Positions 37,271 through 49,713 of a DNA stretch of 64,000 nt are shown piece after piece; within the stretch, counting starts at the first letter, position 1, and every line of letters starts with the position of its first letter. The notes below the pieces were generated by a model. The model ran no database searches. It had not been told where the DNA came from and was given only the letters and a program-made list of their open reading frames with translations. The position numbers were made by a program, and so were the translations under genes. The stretch comes from Papio anubis (lineage: Eukaryota; Chordata; Mammalia; Primates; Cercopithecidae), in assembly GCF_008728515.1 (NCBI RefSeq), contig NC_044986.1, positions 67,332,817-67,396,816 on the forward strand, given 5' to 3'.

Positions 37271-38258
37271 AAAACTTTGAACCAGTCATGCCTGTCACAC
37301 ACGGGATGGGCCTCCAGGGAAGGGCAAGGAGCTCCGCAGTGCTGATGGCTGCTATTGAATCTGCGGATCCTGTTAGGGCTGCTGTGGAGACTGCTGTGTG
37401 TATGGGGCAGAGCTTTGGACAAGATAGCCTTTAGATCCCTTCCCATTCTAAGCTTCTAACATTCACAATTCCGGTGCCTATCTGCTTCATGCACTGTCTC
37501 CCAGTTGCATAACGACCAAAGCCACGTTCCCTTCCTTCCCTCCCTCCTTCCTTTCCTTCCTCAACTATACTTTTATTTCTACCTGCCAAGCTCTGTGTCA
37601 GGTTCTGGGAAGGTGGGGAGGGAGAGATCACGATGATCGTTGCAGAGATAAGTGCTCCACACCTTTGGGATGCAAGCAATGTTACTTAAATCGTCTCAAA
37701 CTAGAATGTGGTAGAACCCCCGTGCCCCGCCATGGGCTGGATATACAATCTACACTTGGGGGCCTCCTACCCCATCTCTCTAAATGGTTCATGAACCCTA
37801 GGGTTTTCCCAGTCCCAAAGGAGGGCTTCCACTCCCAAGGAACCCAGAGCCACGCTGCCTCTCCCCACTGCTGTCCTTGCCTTTGCTGCGCAGGCTGCCG
37901 CCATCAGATCCTGTTGTGCCTCTGCTCAGGGAAAGTCTCCCAGGCTGCTGCCCAGGGGTGGCAGCTCTCTGAGCCGCCAGCCTTCTATGCAGGTGCCCCC
38001 AGGGAGGGCCCCATCCCTTGGCAACCAAGGCTGCTCCTCAGGGGCCCTCTCTGCAGTTCTCCCAGGGCATCGGCCCCAGAGCTTGTGGATCAGGATAGCA
38101 GGGTCAGGCCCCTGTCCTGTGAACCTTGAAACCAGCCACCTCTGGCCCCCTTCCTGGGCCCACAGAGCTGCCCAGGGCTGCTGCTCCCCTCCCTGCATCC
38201 CTGGCTCTTTCCACCCATCTCTCACAGGGGACTGTGACGACTGCCCATCAGAAGGGCC
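37271..38258. other. Intergenic unique segment
   Basis: Contains a pyrimidine-rich TTCC/CTCC tract (37528-37561). GC-rich DNA at 37.8-38.2 kb has chance open frames but no recognisable protein and no splice structure. Confidence 0.5.
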
Positions 38259-38455
38259 CAGAGCGGTGGCTTTCTATCGGGGTGGCAGTGAATTTGTCCC
38301 CCAGGGAATAGGTGGCAAGGTCTGGAGACATTTTTGGTTGTCACAACTGGGGATGGCAGTGCTGCTCTTATCTAGTGAGTGAATCAAGGACACTGCTGAA
38401 CATCCTACAGTGCATGCAACAGCCCCTCACAAGGAAGAGCTGTTCAGCCTCAAAT
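38259..38455 (+). mobile_element. MER20-like hAT-Charlie relic
   Basis: GTGGCTTTCTATCGGGGTGG, TTTGTCCCCCAGGG, GTCTGGAGACATTTTTGGTT and AACATCCTACAGTGCATG match the well-known nonautonomous hAT wording. Confidence 0.75.
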
Positions 38456-38483
38456 ACCGGGAGTACTGAGGGTGGGGCCCTGG

Positions 38484-39300
38484 TCCACTGTAGCACTGGC
38501 CAATAGAAATATAACGGGAGCCACAAATGCAGGCTCTGCATGTGAGTTTACACTTCCCGATAGCTACATTTTTTTTTTTTTTTTTTTTTTGAGATGGAGT
38601 TTCACTCTTGTTCCCAGGCTGGGGTGCAGTGGCACAATCTCGGCTCACTGCAACCTCTGCCTCCTGGGTTCAAGCGATTCTCCTGCCTAGGCCTCCTGAG
38701 TAGCTGGGATTACAGGCATGCACCACCACGCCTGGCTAATTTTGTATTTTTAGTAGATACAGGGTTTCTCCATGTTGGTCAGGCTGGTCCCGAACTCCCG
38801 ACCTCAGGTGATCCACCTGCCTTGGCCTCCCAAAGCACTGGGATTACAGGCATGAGCCACCGTGCCCGGCCAGATAGCTACATTCTTAAAAAGTAAAGAG
38901 AAATATATGAAATTGCTTTTAATTTATTGAATGTTATTTAACCCAATATATCCAAAATGTTATCATTTCAACATGTAACTGATATAAAATTGAGCTGTTA
39001 CATTCCCTTTTTTCATATAAGTCTTCAGAATCCACTGTGTATTTTACCCTATGGCACACCTTAATTGGAACACTAAATTTTTATTGGAAACACTTGATCT
39101 GCATTTAGATTTCATAAAATTTATGGTTGAAAAAGTAGATTTACATGTCAAATTGTTTATCAGCGTTTAAATGTAAATCAAAATGAATTGAAACGAAATA
39201 AAATATCAAAATAAATTCCTCAGTCACAGGGCATATTTCAGGTTCTTAATGGCCACAAGTCACTAGTTGCTACCCTGTTGGGCAGCACAGGTCTAGACAT
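38484..39300 (+). mobile_element. hAT-type DNA transposon relic split by an Alu
   Basis: Left end GTAGCACTGGCCAATAGAAA and right end GGGCAGCACAGGTCTAGAC. Between them lie AACCCAATATATCCAAAATG and TATCATTTCAACATGTAACT, typical of an old mammalian hAT element. An Alu (38571-38872) with a perfect target duplication splits it. The family name is uncertain. Confidence 0.6.
38571..38872 (-). repeat. Alu, antisense
   Basis: T run, GAGATGGAGTTTCACTCTTG to GAGCCACCGTGCCCGGCC. Exact 12-bp target-site duplication GATAGCTACATT (38559-38570 and 38873-38884). Confidence 0.95.
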
Positions 39301-41085
39301 TAGAAATGGTAAGTTCCAGTTTCCTCCTTAGGGAGGCAGAACCGGCCACCTTTTCCTCTCTGATGGGCCAGACTGCCTTCCCGTCAGAGAAGGGCAGAGG
39401 AGCTTTTGGCAATAGTGGTAGAGACTCGACACATGACTTCAGTTCTTAGTGTGTCCCTGCCGTCTTCTCTCAGGGACCTTCTGATCTAGGGAAAGAGATG
39501 ATCACACCAATGCTACAGGTGACAAGTGCTCTAACAGAGCCCGTGAGGCCAGGCTGCAGTGGAGTGACAGTAAGTCTACACATGGGAAGCACTCACACTG
39601 GAGGGGGTGCTTAGAGTAAGCTTGAAGATTCATTAGGAGCTGGCCAGGCAGAGGCAAGATCGGGCGCGGGGGATGACCTGGATGGGCACCCGGGCAGAGA
39701 AGGTGACTGAGCAAAGGCCAGCCGGTCTGCGAGGGTGTGGTGTGCTTCTCTAAGCGAAGACCTGAGAGCACTGAAGAGGTTGGAAAGGCTCATGGCAACA
39801 GGTTCTGCATGTTTCTGTGTAGGTTCCCCTAGGGAACCCAGTTCCCAGCTCTGCTCCATGAAGGAAGTAGACTTGGACTTGGGCCAACTTGCTTCCCACC
39901 CTCCCTGCAACACTTCTGTCCACCAGAAGGGGGCAGGGCCACCTCAGGAAACCAGACCCATTCTCTGGGACTCAGCCAAGGTTCAGTCCTGAGTTAGGGG
40001 AGACCTTTCAATCCTCAGTGGACAGGTACTGAACTTCAGGCCCGTGCCGGGACCTGGGTGCACTAAGACGAGCCCCACCCCTTGCAGCCTGTGTCCACAG
40101 TGTCCCAGGCCGAAGGGATTGTGGGGGTTTCGAGGAGGCAGTGGGCAGCTCTGCCTGGGGGGAGGCCAGAGGAAAATGAGGACCAGCTCTCTAGAGGAGG
40201 CAACTCTTGAGCTGAAGCAAGAGAAGAAGTTGCCTTCTCGGCTGACAGGGTTGTGAGCTGTGCCACTCTGAGGGGGCGCAGCAGGCGGCATGGAGGTGTG
40301 TGTGGGCGTGGCTGGTTGCTGGCTATGTCCTGGATCCTGGAGCACAGGGTGCAAGGGGCTGGGGTGACCGGCCATGGCTTGTGGAGGGCCCTGGAGCCAC
40401 ACACACAAGCTCCATCCTGGTGCAGCAAGGAGAACAGACAGAATTTCCTTTTTAAAAAACAAAAAACCGTTTCCTTATGAAAACTATCAAATAGGCACCA
40501 AGTACAGAGAAGAGTTCATAGACCCCTATGTACCCAGCACCTGGCACCAACAAGGATCTACCAGCTTCTCATCCATTCTCCCTCCACATTTGTACAAACC
40601 TTTTATAGACAGAAATTGTTAAACACACGGAAGTAGGGAGACTGGCATAATGATCCCCAGACGCACCAGCCAGCTCTACCAGGAACGGTTTCCAGGCTGG
40701 TCTTGGCCGCCCACTCCTTCCCACCCTCAGATTATTCTGAAGCAAATCACATAGCATTTCACATTTAATATTTCAGTGTAAATCTCTAAAACTGAGAGGT
40801 TCTTTAAAAACACAGACTGCACTACTATGCTCACACCTGAACAATGTGCACGCCATCCTTTCACACCACGCCGTACCAGGACTGACAGATTTCAAACCCA
40901 GGAATGGCCAGGTTCAGATTGGCTTTGCAGGACGGTTGCCCTGGCAGGGCGTGGAGGAGGAAGCCAGGGGAGAAGGGGCGAGGCAGGGCGTCTGCAGGAA
41001 ACTTTGATGAGGGTCTGGGGGAGAAGCAGCGAGGACGTGGACTTGGCTAAGGCTGAGCTGTGGAGGGAGGAGGTGTGGAAAGCTT
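39301..41085. other. Intergenic, unique
   Basis: No gene, RNA gene or clear repeat recognised. Candidate CTCF motif at 39923. Confidence 0.5.
39923..39936 (+). promoter_or_regulatory. Weaker candidate CTCF motif
   Basis: CCAGAAGGGGGCAG fits the CTCF core with one mismatch (A at the fifth position). Rightward orientation, in non-repeat intergenic DNA. Confidence 0.3.
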
Positions 41086-41260
41086 ACGAAGTGCCAGACA
41101 CTCTGCACACATTGTCTTAATTAATCCTCACAAATGCCCCACGAAGGAGATTCCATTATCTTCCCCTTTTACAGACAAAGAGACTATGGCTCAGAGAGAC
41201 GAAATTGCTCAGAGCGACATAGCAAAAATAACAGAGCAAAGTTGCAGCGCTGGGCTTCAA
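41086..41260 (+). repeat. MIR, sense
   Basis: GTGCCAGACACTCTGCACAC, TTAATTAATCCTCACAAATG and TTTTACAGACAAAGAGACTA are MIR/L2-class phrases. Confidence 0.6.
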
Positions 41261-42535
41261 ACAGGCTGGGTGATCCCACAGCTCCGAAGCACGGCCTCCT
41301 GCAGCCTGGGGGCCACAGAATGGGAGAAGGCACCTGTGCAGGGCTGGTCCGGAGGCAGCGCCCACAGAACTTGACGCCTGCTTCGACGTGAGGGCTGAGG
41401 TGTGGTAGCTCCACCCTCGGCTGCAGCCCTGTGGAGCCCAGGAGCAGGTTTCTGAGAGGCAGCCTTGGGATTGCCCTCCCTGCCTCAGCCACTTTCCTCA
41501 TCTTTCTTGAGAATCAATCACGTCTTCCTCTCCAGCTCCTGCCCCATGAACAATTCCACTAGTCACCAGCCCTGCCCACCTTCCACCTCCCTTCCACCCC
41601 TGGCAGGCCCGTTCATCTTCGTTGGGGCCTGGGAGGAGCAGCCCTTCCCGCCTGAGCCTCCCAAGGCCTGGGCATCCCGGGCGGGAGCTCTGGGCCCTGT
41701 GGCTTTGAAGGGAGATGGACACGGCCTAATTGGTCTCTCTTTGTAGCCCAGTAGCCCCCAATGAGGCCCAGGAATCGATGCTTCTCGATGTCTGAATCAG
41801 ACTCCTGCACACCCCAAACCAGCCCGAACTGCAAGGGCTGCCCCTGTGGGAGCTACAGGGAATCATAGCCACACCGGGGCCAGAAAGCCCACTAGGAAGA
41901 TTCGCTTATTCTCTAGAGGAGACGGACAACCAGAGAGTGAAGGACTTGCCCAAGGTCACTGCCAGCTAGGGGTGAGGTGGGCCAGGGCTGGAGTCTGCTG
42001 CTCTCCTCTTCCTGCATCCTGCCTGCCTGGGTCCCTCACTCCACAGTAAGCACCCAGACAAACAAGGGCTGGATGGGGCTCCCCAGCCTGAGATACCTAG
42101 AGGGGCTCTGGTGGTTTGGACTCTGCTGCCAGACCCCGACTCTCGGAGACCTCAGCTACCTCAGAGCCAGAGAGCACTTTAGATCCCACCGTGTCCAGCC
42201 CCTTCCTCATGTGACAGTGGAAGGGGTGAGGCACAGAGAGAGGAGGGGTCTACCGTGTCCATGAACCCACCGAGATTTCCTGTCCATGGGGGCCATCCTA
42301 TTTCTTCTTATTCTCCTCCTTTCCAACCACCTGTGGGCCAAGGGAGGGAGATGGCCACCACGGCTGCCCCAGGAAATGGGATCTCAGAGCAGAGTGGCTT
42401 TGGCTCTGCCCCGTCCCCATTTCCCTGCAGGCAGGTATAACACGAAAAAGTCTCCCTCCTCCTGTTAGGTACTGGGCTCACCTCAGTGCTCCTTCTGGAG
42501 CCTCCCCAACTCAGCTTTGGGGTGGTTGCGGGTAG
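41261..42535. other. Intergenic, unique with weak MIR/L2 traces
   Basis: No gene recognised. Around 41.9 kb and 42.2 kb are short SINE-like phrases (GACTTGCCCAAGGTCACTGC and similar). Confidence 0.5.
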
Positions 42536-42700
42536 CTGCTGCCCTGGTTAGAGCACTGGATGGGAAGTACAGAGACCAGGATTTGAGTCCTCAACCTGCT
42601 CATTGCTGTGTGATCTTCAGTAAGTCACTTCACTTCTCTGAGCCTGCGCAGTGGTGATAATTCCAACAGCCCTGCCTCGTCAAATGGAGTCAAATCTGGC
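42536..42700 (+). repeat. MIR, sense
   Basis: GGTTAGAGCACTGGATGGGA, AGTCACTTCACTTCTCTGAG: full MIR core. A second partial MIR follows at about 42790-42960. Confidence 0.75.
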
Positions 42701-42960
42701 TAAAAACCCTGGACAAGTGTAAGGGTGGGCCTGTCCTGAGATGGCCACAGAGAATGTCCCGAAAGTGGTCCTTCCTGGGCCCCAGAATACTAATTCTAGT
42801 TATGTTGCTGATCTGCTGTGTAGCCCTGGGCAGGTGGCCAACTCTCTCTGGGCCTCAAAAAACGTGGAGATAAATGCTTCTCTCTGCTGTGGTATTGACC
42901 TCCTGGCAACAAGGGGAAGTTAAATGTAGAAGAGTTTTAAGAGCCTTAGAAGAAAGGCCG

Positions 42961-45026
42961 TCTGTAAATGTGAGAGGTTATTAACACCATCCAATAATCA
43001 CGCTGTCTGCTGACAGAAGTAATGACCCCTGAAGCTGGGCACAGAGGCACGTGGCGGCTCTGAGCGGGCTTCCTCTTGGCTCATGACGCTCTGTATCTGT
43101 TTATGTGGAGTTTTGCCTCTACAAACCAACCACGAATTAGTTCCTCCGTGGGCATGCCCAGAAGGGAGGCAGGAAGGGCAGGGGATGATGAGAGCTGGAT
43201 CTCCAGGAAGCGGCGTCTAGCCCGGACGCCCAGCCAGGTAAGGACGGGTGGGGCCGGGAACAAAAGGTTCTCCTGGTTCTCAGTGCCCACTTCTGCTGCT
43301 TGCTGTCCTGAGCACCTGGGCAGATAGCGTTCCCTCTCTGGGCCTCAGTGACCCCACTAGGGCTGCCAGTGCAGGAATGTGGGGAGGCATTATGGATGTG
43401 TGACCTCAGATCACCTTCTGACTTGCCCACTCCCCCTTTCTTCTCTGTCCTGCTGGAAGCTTGGTGTTGGCACAGGGGGGTACCCTTTGCACTTTAACTC
43501 CGAGCCTGGGGAATCCCGCGGTGGGTCGTCTCTGTGGCCACAACCTCTTGGCGGTGCCCAGGAGCCAGTAGCATGTCGTGGACTCTCTGAACCTCTGTTT
43601 CTCACCTGTCCCCACCCTGCCAGGTAGGAGTGCCCAGACCCTGAGTGCAGGGAGTCAGACCTGTGCGGCCTTGGGTGGGGTTATTATTCTGCAGCCCTTC
43701 CGCAGGGCCCAGGCTGAGCTGTGGGACGGTCCTCGGCCCAGCAGGCCGACCCACGGGTGGCAGGGAGGCTGCCTGAGTGGGAGAGAGGCCATGCCTTGCC
43801 GCTGTCATTTTTTATCCTCGCCGAGGCCTGCAGGGCCTTTCCCCCATCCCCAGCTCCGCTGCCTTCTCTCTCTTTAGACAACTGCCCTCATTCTGTCTCC
43901 CGCTCACCACGCTGCCTATTTTTAACTTTCGGCTTTGGGGGAGGTGGAGGAAGGGAGACCGGTGGTGTTTTCTCCTCTGTCCTCCTCCCTGGTCTCATGT
44001 CCTTTCTGGGTCCTCCTTGGGAGGTCCTCCTCGCCGTCTGCCCTCCCCAGGCTCCTCACAGCCCTCCTGTCCTGCCTGCCTCCTTGCCTGCTCCTTTCCT
44101 CCTCTCTCTGCCTCTGGTCTCTTCTGCCCAGGCCCCTCATCTGCTTCTGTTTCTGCTGCCCCTCCCAAGGGACCCTCACAGACCCCATCCCTGTCCCCGT
44201 GGCTTCTCCTCAGTGGCAGCAGTTGATTGGAGCACTTGCTCTTGCCACGATCCCTCCTGACAGCTAGTGGCGGCTGACACAGGTGACCTCTCACTTTTTC
44301 TGGAAACCCGACCTTTTCCTGGAGTCCACACCCTTCCAGGTGCATGTTTGTTCGGGACACTTCATTCCCCCATTAACGCTGGTGCTGGCTGGTGAAGTGG
44401 ACAGCTGTGGGGGTGCCTGCCCAGCACCCTTCCACCTTCTTTGGCTGCCAACACCTAGATTTTCCTCGGACCCCCTCCCCACTCACTCAACCCATTGTTT
44501 GGGTGGAGCTTATCCACCTCCTGGCTTCAGAGATGTGCTGTCTTCGGGCCAGGCCAGGGTGAGCCCAGCCTAGGTTTCTGCCAGATAGGAAAAGGGGTCT
44601 TCCTCTTGATTATGTGGTAAGATATCAGCTTGGAGCTGCCTGAGTGTCTTGGCCACTGTAGGGAGAGCCTGCCTGAGGAACAGGCTAACGGGGAGGAGAG
44701 CACAGCCAAATGACAGATGGAGAAGGAGAGATTCCCGAGCTCTCAACAGCACCTGGACCCAGCATTCCCTGATTTTGATGTTTCGGTTCCATGAACTGAG
44801 GTTTTTTTCCCTTCAGCCATTTGAAGTTTATTATTTGACCCTGAAAAAGTCCTGACTGTTCTGCTGGGATGCCGTCTGCTCTCTTCCCAGTCCACCCTCT
44901 GCCCCGCCACCCTGCTCCACTCTATGGCTTCCCCTGTCCTATGGCTGCTCATAGTCCTAAGTCCGCAGCCCAGAATGCGCTCCTGGAATTCAGGCCTGTG
45001 CTGTCAGTTGCCCCTAGACACTTCTG
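42961..45026. other. Intergenic, GC-rich unique
   Basis: Several chance open frames (e.g. 43721-44260) have no recognisable protein, no splice structure and no repeat homology that I can see. 43.85-44.2 kb is strongly pyrimidine-biased. Confidence 0.5.
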
Positions 45027-45170
45027 ATGGGGAGCCTTGTGGAGGCCCTCAAAATGCAACATGTCCCAAATAAAACTCATTCTCTGTCCTTTGTCTTCCA
45101 AGGTTTTCTAATTGGCGATGAATGCTTCCTTCATTCCACCCATCTTTCCACCCATCTTTCCGTCCATCCA

Positions 45171-45240
45171 CCTTCCTTCCTTCCTTCCTTCCTTCCTTCC
45201 TTCCTTCCTTCCTTCCTTCCTTCCTTCCTTCCTTCCTTCT
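45171..45240. repeat. (TTCC)n microsatellite
   Basis: Nearly perfect CTTC/TTCC repeat, about 17 units, ending in a TTCTTT interruption. Confidence 0.95.
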
Positions 45241-45287
45241 TTCCATCATTACACCCACCATGGTGTAATGTTCCATTCATTCATCCG

Positions 45288-45340
45288 TCCAACCATCCAT
45301 CCATCCATCCATCCATCCATCCATCCATCCATCCATCCAC
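45288..45340. repeat. (CATC)n microsatellite
   Basis: About 12 units of CCAT/CATC decaying into CCAC and CACT at its right end, 50 bases from the TTCC array. The two arrays are separated by ATCATTACACCCACCATGG. Confidence 0.95.
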
Positions 45341-45394
45341 CCACACACTCACTCACCCATTCATTTCACCTCCTTGTCCTCATAACAACAATGA

Positions 45395-45670
45395 TAATAA
45401 TAATAACCTATGTTTATTGAGGGCTTACATGGTGCTAGACACTGTTCTAATCAATTTACACATATACATTTAACCCTCACGTACACATTTAACCCTTTAC
45501 ACATACACATCTAACCCACATTACACTCACATTACACATACCCATTTAACCCTCAAAACCAACCTGTGCAATAGGTAGTCTTACTGACTTGGAGGTGAGG
45601 AGCCTGAGACACAGAGGGGTTAAGTAGCTTAGTGTTACTAAGTACACAGCCAGAGTTTCTCATTGCTGAA
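45395..45670 (+). repeat. MIR/L2-like relic with TTTAACCCT-rich internal repeats
   Basis: TTTATTGAGGGCTTACATGG and CACTGTTCTAATC are MIR phrases. ACACATTTAACCCT recurs four times in degraded form at 45460-45560, a small internal expansion. Confidence 0.55.
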
Positions 45671-46440
45671 GCCAGAGACTTGGGAATTGTCCTCATGTCC
45701 CCCCATCATCCTGAGCATTTGGTAATCACATCCTGCCAACTCTGCCCCCAAAGCTCCTCTCAAACTAGCCTGTGTCTTTCAACTGGCCTACCTCAGGGCA
45801 CCCCATGTCTTTCTGAGATCACGGTCCCAGCCTCTAGGCTCCCATCCCCCTCCACTACCCCATTCCTTCTCAGCCAGGCCCACTCTGCTGGGTACCCTCT
45901 GTGAGAGCCCATGGCACAGTCAGGTGGGCCTTGCTGAGCATGCATCTGCTGCAGGGCCGAGGCCGCATCTGGGCTTTCACCGTCACATCCCCTGAGCTCC
46001 GATCAGCCTCTGGCTCAGGTCAGGCACTTAACAAATGTTGTTGAGTGAAATGAGGCATGGACGGCAGCTTGGGAACTGCCCAGGGGTCCTGAGCACACGT
46101 GGAGTTGGTCACTGGCTTTCAGGACGACATGCCCCCGGTGTACACTGAAGGCCTCAGTCACAGGTTCTTGCCTCCGTCCATTCCCTCCATTCTGGGGTGG
46201 CTCCAACTGCCTCAGCAGAAGTTCTTGCTGATGGGTGAGGGCTATGTCAGGAACAGCTGAATGTCTCCGGGCCGTTGTTCAGCTAAACACTTCTGTCCAC
46301 CCACCTCCAGACAGTCTCAATCCCTCCACCCCCACTCCCTCTTTGATGACTTACGGGTCGAGAGCATCTGGAGCTAGGTGGGGACAGGGGGACTCTGTGG
46401 GCCTGCCGCCACCCCTCACCTCAGGTGGGTGCCCCCTGTG
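45671..46440. other. Intergenic, unique
   Basis: No gene or clear repeat. Confidence 0.5.
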
Positions 46441-46850
46441 TTAGGCCATTTTGCGTTTCTATAAAGAAATACCTGAGACTGGGTAATTTATAAAGAAAAG
46501 AGGTTTAATTGACACACAGTTCTGCAGGCTCTACAGGATGCATGGTGCTGGCATCTGCTCCTGGTGAGGCCTCAGGAAGCTTCCAGTCATGATGGCAGGC
46601 AAAGGGGGAGTAGGCACATCATAGGGTGAGAACAGGAGTGAGAGAGAGGGGAGGTCCCAGACTCTTAAACAACTAGAGCTCAGGTGAACTCATGGAACAA
46701 GAGCTCGCTCATCACCAAGGGGATGGCACTAAGCCATTCATGAGAGGTCTGCCCCCATGATCCAAGCATCTCCCACCAGACCCCACTTCCCACACTGGGA
46801 ATCACATTTGCATATGAGATTTAGAGGGAACCAACATCCAGACCATGTCA
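46441..46850 (-). mobile_element. MaLR LTR (MST-like), antisense
   Basis: On + it starts TTAGGCCATTTTGCGTTTCT and contains CCTGAGACTGGGTAATTTAT and GGCCTCAGGAAGCTTCCAGT. These are reverse-complement phrases of THE1/MST LTRs. More diverged than the copy at 48403. Confidence 0.85.
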
Positions 46851-48402
46851 CTCCCTAAGGAGGGAGCCATCAGCAGATGTGGTGCAGGAGGCTGAGGATG
46901 GGGAGATCTGGGGTGACCAGAGACCCTGAGTGGGCTACTGCTTGCGGTCCACTGCGGTGAGTCTCAGGGCTCCTTCTGGGGTCTGCAGGAAGGTGTGCCT
47001 GAGGCTGGGGGCAGGTCCGGGAATCCCATGTCCTCTTCAAGGCCAGGCTGCCCAGTCCGTCAGCAACACTGCCTTGGGGTCTGTCCCTGGAGAGGAGATG
47101 AGGCTGCTGAGCTGTGCCAGGGCTGCCTCAGCAGGACTAAGCGTGTGGGAGGAGGCTCACATTCCTGGGTGCGCTCCCACAGCATGTGGAGTGGACCTGC
47201 TCAACCTGGAAGGACTCTGGCCCTAAGAGGTCAGAGTGGCTGCCACGGAAGGACACCTCTCAGGCCTCCCTTCAGGAGAGGCCACCCCAAGCTACATGCC
47301 TGACCATCCCAGCTGCCGCACCTGCAGGCTCCACTGTGGTACTCACTCCCAATGCTTCCTCTCCCCGGACTGCCCCTGCTGGTGGCTGAGCCCGAGAGGT
47401 CATTAGTAGATGTGGGACTCCTCCGGGGGGAATCTTTGCCTGGGTCTCTGCCTCACCTGGCTGAGGCATCCCTAGAGTGGTGCAGGCTGAGGCTCGTCCT
47501 CCCAATTCTCTTTTCTGCCCCCATCCTTGTAGCTGTGACAGCTGGATGCCAGGGTCTGAAGGCTCTCCTGCCTATTCCTGCTCTGTCTCCCCTTTATCCT
47601 TCAGAAGTATTTCTTGGAAGACCCCAGATGACTCAGCCTGAGGAAGGGACAGTCCTGCCAAGAGCCAAGGGGCCCATAGCACCACCCATAGCCCTGGCAG
47701 GTGTGTCTGGCATTAGATGCTGCCTGGAGACAGGTGGCACCGCCCATGGCAGCACCCCCAAGTCCAGCCTTTGAAGGGGCTTTTGGGGCAGTGCTTGGAA
47801 AGCTTCAGTTCCCACACAGCCTTGGGCCTGACTCAGCTTCACCCACAGCCCTCAGTCTCCCCATTGGCAAATGTGTGCTCATCTGGGCCCCTGCCTGAGA
47901 TCCCTGCTAGCCAAAACTCCATCTCGGTTTATCTGGATCATCTTCTCCCAGAACCTCCTGGCCCCTTGTGGGGTTGAAAGGATGTCAGGGCAGGAGGGCC
48001 TTCAGACTCTATCAGGCTCCACCACTTAAATCTACAGAGAGGCACAGAGAGGGTAAGTAACTTGTCTGAAGCCACACAGTAGGTCTGAAGCAAGCTAGTC
48101 AGGACCATGGTTGTGTGATAGTCCGTCCAGGGCTCTTCTCACCTGGATGGGTGATTTCTTGTGGCCTCAAATCAAATCAGAGGTTACTGCCTCCAAGGGC
48201 CATCCATATGCAGCCCAGACCTCTGAGGGGAGGGCGATGGGCCTCAGCATCTGCCTCCCCAGCCTGCAGACCAGACCCCTTCACTGACATTGCTCGGGCA
48301 TCCCCAGCCTGGCTCAGCTGCCTCTCCTGGTTCTCCCAGGCCCACCTCAGGCTTTCACTCACTCCCTTGCCCTCCTGGGGGACCTTTTCCTCTTGACCCA
48401 AG
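46851..48402. other. Intergenic, GC-rich unique
   Basis: Open frames in all six frames reflect composition. No recognisable protein. A weak MIR/L2 trace lies at about 48.0-48.1 kb. Confidence 0.5.
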
Positions 48403-48775
48403 TATTAGTCTGTTCTCACGCTGTTAATAAACACATACCCAAGACTGGGTAATTTATAAAGGAAAGAGATTTAATTGACTCACAGTTCAGCATGACTGGG
48501 GAGGCCTCAGGAAACTTACAATCATGATGGAAAGGGAAGCAAACATGCCCCTCTTCACATGGTGATAGCAAGGAGAATGAGAGCTGAGTGAAGGAGGAAG
48601 CCCCTTATGAAACCATCAGATCTCATAAGAACTCACTGGCTATCATGAGAATAGCATGGGGGAAACCGACCCCATGATTTAATTACCTCCCACCGGGTCC
48701 CTCCCACCACACATGGGGATTATGGGAGCTACAATTCTAGATGAGATCTGGGTGGGGACACAGCCAAACCATATC
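48403..48775 (-). mobile_element. MaLR solo LTR (THE1/MST), antisense
   Basis: The - strand opens GATATGGTTTGGCTGTGTCC and ends ACGTGAGAACAGACTAATAC in overall THE1-LTR order. About 370 bp, the expected LTR length, and no internal region is attached. Confidence 0.9.
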
Positions 48776-48984
48776 TCTTCGAAGGTTTCCATGACCCCAG
48801 CCTGAATAGCCTGCCCTGGGCCTGGGCTTCTTGCTTGGCCCTTGGCGTAGCATGGTCCCCACCGTGGTCTTTGCTTCACGAGCATCTTCTGCCTCAGAAC
48901 CAGCCTGAATGCACCTCGGGGGCTGGAGTTTGAATCCTGGCTGCACCTAGCCCAGGTGGCTGACATCCTCAGTTCGTGAAGTGG

Positions 48985-49165
48985 AGGTAAGAAAGTGCAT
49001 GGGCTTTGGAGTTAGGCAGACCTGGGTTTGAGCCGCAGTGTGGCTGGGGTGGTCTCCTCACATCTTTGTGAATCAGTTTCTTTGCATGTAAAATGGGGAA
49101 GCTGAAACCCATCTTGGATATGTGAGGATGACCCGGCTACTGTATGGAAAGTGCTTGGGATGGCA
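48985..49165 (+). repeat. MIR, sense
   Basis: GCATGGGCTTTGGAGTTAGG, AGACCTGGGTTTGAG and GTAAAATGGGGAAGCTGAAA are classic MIR phrases. Confidence 0.75.
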
Positions 49166-49414
49166 GTTGGCCCAGCGGCTCTCCCCAACCATCTGAGCTG
49201 CCTTTCCTTCCCTCCCTGCCTTAGGGTCTGGCTCAGGGCTGAGCACCCAGGAGATGTTTCAAATCCAGAAGTACAATTGTGGGGAACTAGTGGAGGAGGC
49301 CTTCTGGGAGGGGTCTGCTGGGGAGACAGTGAATTCCTGTCAGTTCGCAGTGGAGCTCAGAAACACCGATTCAGCACTGGCTTCCAGAGTGAGAAACTCT
49401 GCAGGGCTGGGAGT

Positions 49415-49713
49415 TGTGGGGAGAGAGAGAGGAGACGGGAGGTGGTGGGTGGGGGTGGGGGGAATGAGGGAAAGAAGAGACAGAGAGAGACAAAGAGGAA
49501 CAGAGGCGGAAAGAGAGGAGGTCAGAGATACAGACAGACCCAGAGGGAGAGACACCAAGTGACTGGCAGAGAATGAATCAAATAAACACAGAAAGATGGA
49601 GAGAAATCCAGACAGTTAGAGAGGCAGAGAGCCAGGAGAGAAAGCGTGCAAGCTCAGGAAATGGAGACAGAGAGGGAGAGAGAGAGAGAGGGAGAGGGAG
49701 GGAGGGAGGGAGG
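49415..49713. repeat. Purine-rich (GA/GGGA)n tract
   Basis: About 300 bases that are mostly A and G on the + strand, including GGGTGGGGGTGGGGGG (about 49447-49462) and GGGAGGGAGGGAGGGAGG near 49695-49713. No coding support. Confidence 0.85.

Noticed and set aside
25872..39300. Intact L1 or provirus with coding capacity
   Set aside because: All L1 pieces are truncated 3' fragments with many stops, and the LTRs are solitary with no internal genes attached.
43721..44360. Frames of 179 (+) and 121 (-) codons
   Set aside because: Pyrimidine-biased composition produces Pro/Ser/Leu-rich and, on the other strand, Glu/Arg/Gly-rich chance translations.
45171..45340. CRISPR-like regular repeats
   Set aside because: These are tetranucleotide microsatellites in a vertebrate genome, with no spacer structure.
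45027..45473. 148-codon frame on +
   Set aside because: It is mostly translated TTCC and CATC microsatellite.
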